From Mesorhizobium sp. ZC-5 (GTDB lineage Bacteria; Pseudomonadota; Alphaproteobacteria; Rhizobiales; Rhizobiaceae): 64,000 nucleotides of DNA. Positions 59,893 through 64,000 of this stretch are shown here, one piece after another; the first letter of the stretch is position 1; every line of letters starts with the position of its first letter. The stretch spans positions 206,001 through 270,000 of the forward strand of contig NZ_JAOWPT010000001.1 of NCBI RefSeq assembly GCF_025753855.1, written 5' to 3'. The notes below the pieces were generated by a model, which saw only the letters and a list, made by a program, of their open reading frames with translations, ran no database searches and had not been told where the DNA came from. The translations under genes were made by a program, and so were the position numbers.

Positions 59893-60966
59893 ATGGCGTC
59901 CGTCGAACTGCGAAACGTCTCGAAGGCCTATGGAGAGGTGGCGGTCATCCACGACATTTCCGTGGAGATCCAGGACGGCGAATTCGTCGCGCTGGTCGGT
60001 CCGTCGGGCTGCGGGAAATCCACGCTGCTGAGAATGATCGCAGGCCTCGAGGACATTACGGATGGCGATGTCGCGATCGCCGACAAGGTCGTCAACGAAC
60101 TGACGCCCCGCGAGCGCAACATAGCCATGGTCTTCCAGTCTTACGCGCTCTATCCGCACATGACCGTTGCGGAGAACATGGGTTTCAACCTCAAGCTCGC
60201 CGGAAAAACGCGGGAAGAAGTCTCGCGCCAGGTTGCCCAGGCTGCGCAAATGCTCGACCTTACCGGTCTCCTCGAGCGCAAGCCGAGCCAACTCTCCGGC
60301 GGTCAACGTCAACGCGTTGCGATGGGCCGCGCGATCGTCAGGGATCCCGCCGTCTTCCTGTTCGATGAACCGCTTTCCAATCTCGATGCGAAATTGCGTG
60401 TCCAGATGCGTTCCGAGATCAAGATGCTGCATCAACGGGTCGGCACCACATCGATTTACGTGACCCACGATCAAGTCGAAGCGATGACGCTGGCGGATCG
60501 TATCGTGGTGCTTAACGCGGGAATGATCGAGCAGGTCGGAACCCCGCTCGAACTATACCGCCAGCCGGCCAATCTGTTCGTCGCCGGCTTCATCGGCTCT
60601 CCCGCAATGAATTTCCTCGAAGCAGTGATCGAACCCGCGAAAGGCGATGCGCGTTCGGCCCGCCTTGAAGACGGCACCTCCATAAGGCTCCATCCCGGAA
60701 GCAGGGTCGAGCCGGGGTTGGAAGTCACGCTGGGGCTGCGCCCCGAACATCTTTCGCCTGGCAAACGAAAGGACCTTTCAGGCAGGATAAGGATGATAGA
60801 GCCGACCGGCGCGCAGACGCACGTCACATTCGAACTGTCCGGCCGACCGTTGACCGCCATTGTTGACGGGAGCTTTCCGGTGACGCTCGACACACCGTTC
60901 AACGCCGCCGTCGCTCCCGATCAGGTGCACGTCTTCGACCGAAGCACCGGCCTGTCGCTACGCTGA
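59893..60966 (+). CDS. Sugar ABC transporter ATPase (MalK/UgpC type)
   Basis: 357 residues. Walker A GPSGCGKST, signature LSGGQRQR, Walker B VFLFDEPLSNLDAKLRVQMR, switch VTHDQVEAMT and a TOBE-type C-terminal domain. GGGAG lies upstream of the ATG. Completes the four-gene transporter. The 3' end is 180 bases from the rRNA operon end with no strong plus-strand terminator visible. Confidence 0.96.
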   Translation: MASVELRNVSKAYGEVAVIHDISVEIQDGEFVALVGPSGCGKSTLLRMIAGLEDITDGDVAIADKVVNELTPRERNIAMVFQSYALYPHMTVAENMGFNLKLAGKTREEVSRQVAQAAQMLDLTGLLERKPSQLSGGQRQRVAMGRAIVRDPAVFLFDEPLSNLDAKLRVQMRSEIKMLHQRVGTTSIYVTHDQVEAMTLADRIVVLNAGMIEQVGTPLELYRQPANLFVAGFIGSPAMNFLEAVIEPAKGDARSARLEDGTSIRLHPGSRVEPGLEVTLGLRPEHLSPGKRKDLSGRIRMIEPTGAQTHVTFELSGRPLTAIVDGSFPVTLDTPFNAAVAPDQVHVFDRSTGLSLR

Positions 60967-61085
60967 GCGGTTCGGGGCCCGCCGGCACAACCGATCGATT
61001 TTCGGCAGTCCTCCGAGCGATACGGGCAGAGACCCGTCGAGCGTCATAGGGGACTGGCCGGCATTCCTGCCGTGACGACCCGCCG

Positions 61086-61121
61086 AAAAACAAAAAACCC
61101 GGCGCCTTGAGGCACCGGGTT
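61086..61121 (-). terminator. Rho-independent terminator of the rRNA operon
   Basis: AACCCGGCGCC (61096-61106) pairs with GGCACCGGGTT (61111-61121), one G-T mismatch-type position, around TTGA; read on the minus strand it is followed by TTTTTTGTTTTT. This ends the transcript just after tRNA-fMet and separates it from the convergent sugar operon. Confidence 0.9.
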
Positions 61122-61146
61122 CAGCACTTGCATCGCAAGTATCGTT

Positions 61147-61223
<77 letters not shown>

Positions 61224-61267
61224 CCACCATTTGCGTAAGCGTTAACTTACGAAATCATATGTTCCGT

Positions 61268-61294
61268 AAAAACAAAAGGCCGCTCGACGCGGCC
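61268..61294 (-). terminator. Terminator-like hairpin between 5S and tRNA-fMet
   Basis: GGCCGC (61278-61283) and GCGGCC (61289-61294) form a 6-bp stem with a 5-base loop; on the minus strand it is followed by TTTTGTTTTT, the form of a rho-independent terminator. A second palindrome, CGTAAG/CTTACG at 61234-61251, lies just before the tRNA. The first could attenuate tRNA-fMet transcription relative to rRNA, or be a processing signal. Confidence 0.55.
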
Positions 61295-61348
61295 CTTGCC
61301 GCCAATTAGGCGGGCAGTCGAAAAGAGAAGACAAACGTGCATTTTGCA

Positions 61349-61466
61349 GACCTGGCAGCGACCTACTCTCCCGCGTCTTGAGACGAAGTACCATCAGCGC
61401 TGGAGCGTTTCACGGCCGAGTTCGGAATGGGATCGGGTGCAGCCGCTCCGCCATAACCACCAGGTC
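61349..61466 (-). rRNA. 5S ribosomal RNA
   Basis: 118 bases. On the minus strand it starts GACCTGGTGGTTATGGCGGAG and ends GTAGGTCGCTGCCAGGTC; the first seven and last seven bases pair as helix I. The central CCGATCCCATTCCGAACTCGG is the universal 5S core. Ends estimated from pairing. Confidence 0.95.
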
Positions 61467-61539
61467 AGCGAAACGCACGTTATTCGAGAAGCTGTTTTTT
61501 GTGCCGGCCACCGCTTTCGCGATGGGCACAGAGAATGAG

Positions 61540-64000
<2,461 letters not shown>

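Noticed and set aside
59011-60474. A 487-codon minus-strand frame opposite permease and ATPase genes
   Set aside because: It is the mirror of the MalG- and MalK-type genes, whose motifs are unmistakable on the plus strand.

Overview
The window is high-GC DNA of an alphaproteobacterium, most likely a Rhizobiales member close to Mesorhizobium/Phyllobacteriaceae. This is inferred from the density of ABC and TRAP uptake systems, the ThuA/ThuB, L-arabonate dehydratase and rhizobial-type xylitol-dehydrogenase-like families, and the 23S-5S-tRNA-fMet order of the rRNA operon at the right edge. No phage, insertion sequence, CRISPR array or plasmid function is visible. Almost everything is chromosomal catabolic capacity, packed into self-contained uptake-plus-degradation modules that each carry a regulator.

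Layout. (1) 1-7939: an Opp/Dpp-type transporter (two permeases and a double ATPase), an alpha/beta hydrolase and a MOSC protein on +, converging on a minus-strand set with a paralogous hydrolase, a solute-binding protein and a C45-type acyltransferase/hydrolase. (2) 8233-16702 (minus): a nine-gene operon of a polar amino-acid ABC transporter, an N,N-dimethylformamidase-like protein, a class III aminotransferase, a beta-keto acid cleavage enzyme, a GNAT acetyltransferase and an acetylpolyamine amidohydrolase-like deacetylase, with a divergent LysR gene at 16850. This looks like a degradation route for an N-acylated amine and is the most interesting unit. (3) 18006-26583: GH51 arabinofuranosidase, sugar ABC transporter, LysR regulator and L-arabonate dehydratase, an L-arabinose module. 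(4) 26697-36182: acyl-CoA synthetase (NDP-forming), peptide-type ABC transporter, an amidohydrolase-fold protein that seems to lack its metal ligands, and a divergent IclR regulator. (5) 36251-41105: GntR regulator, TRAP transporter and an idonate-dehydrogenase-like enzyme. (6) 41273-52378: LacI regulator, a double CoA-transferase, a hot-dog protein, an enolase-superfamily enzyme and a complete peptide-type ABC transporter. Two copies of a LacI-type palindrome precede the first and third enzyme genes. (7) 52421-60966: a Thu-like disaccharide module with a xylitol-dehydrogenase-like enzyme, ThuA, a Gfo/Idh oxidoreductase and a ROK regulator on minus, and a sugar ABC transporter on +. (8) 61086-64000 (minus): the 3' part of an rRNA operon (23S, 5S, tRNA-fMet and terminators).

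Four solute-binding-protein genes are followed by strong hairpins before the next gene, consistent with making more binding protein than the downstream products. Gene starts were chosen from Shine-Dalgarno sequences, stop/start overlaps and family length. Functions are family-level unless stated, and no database search was possible.
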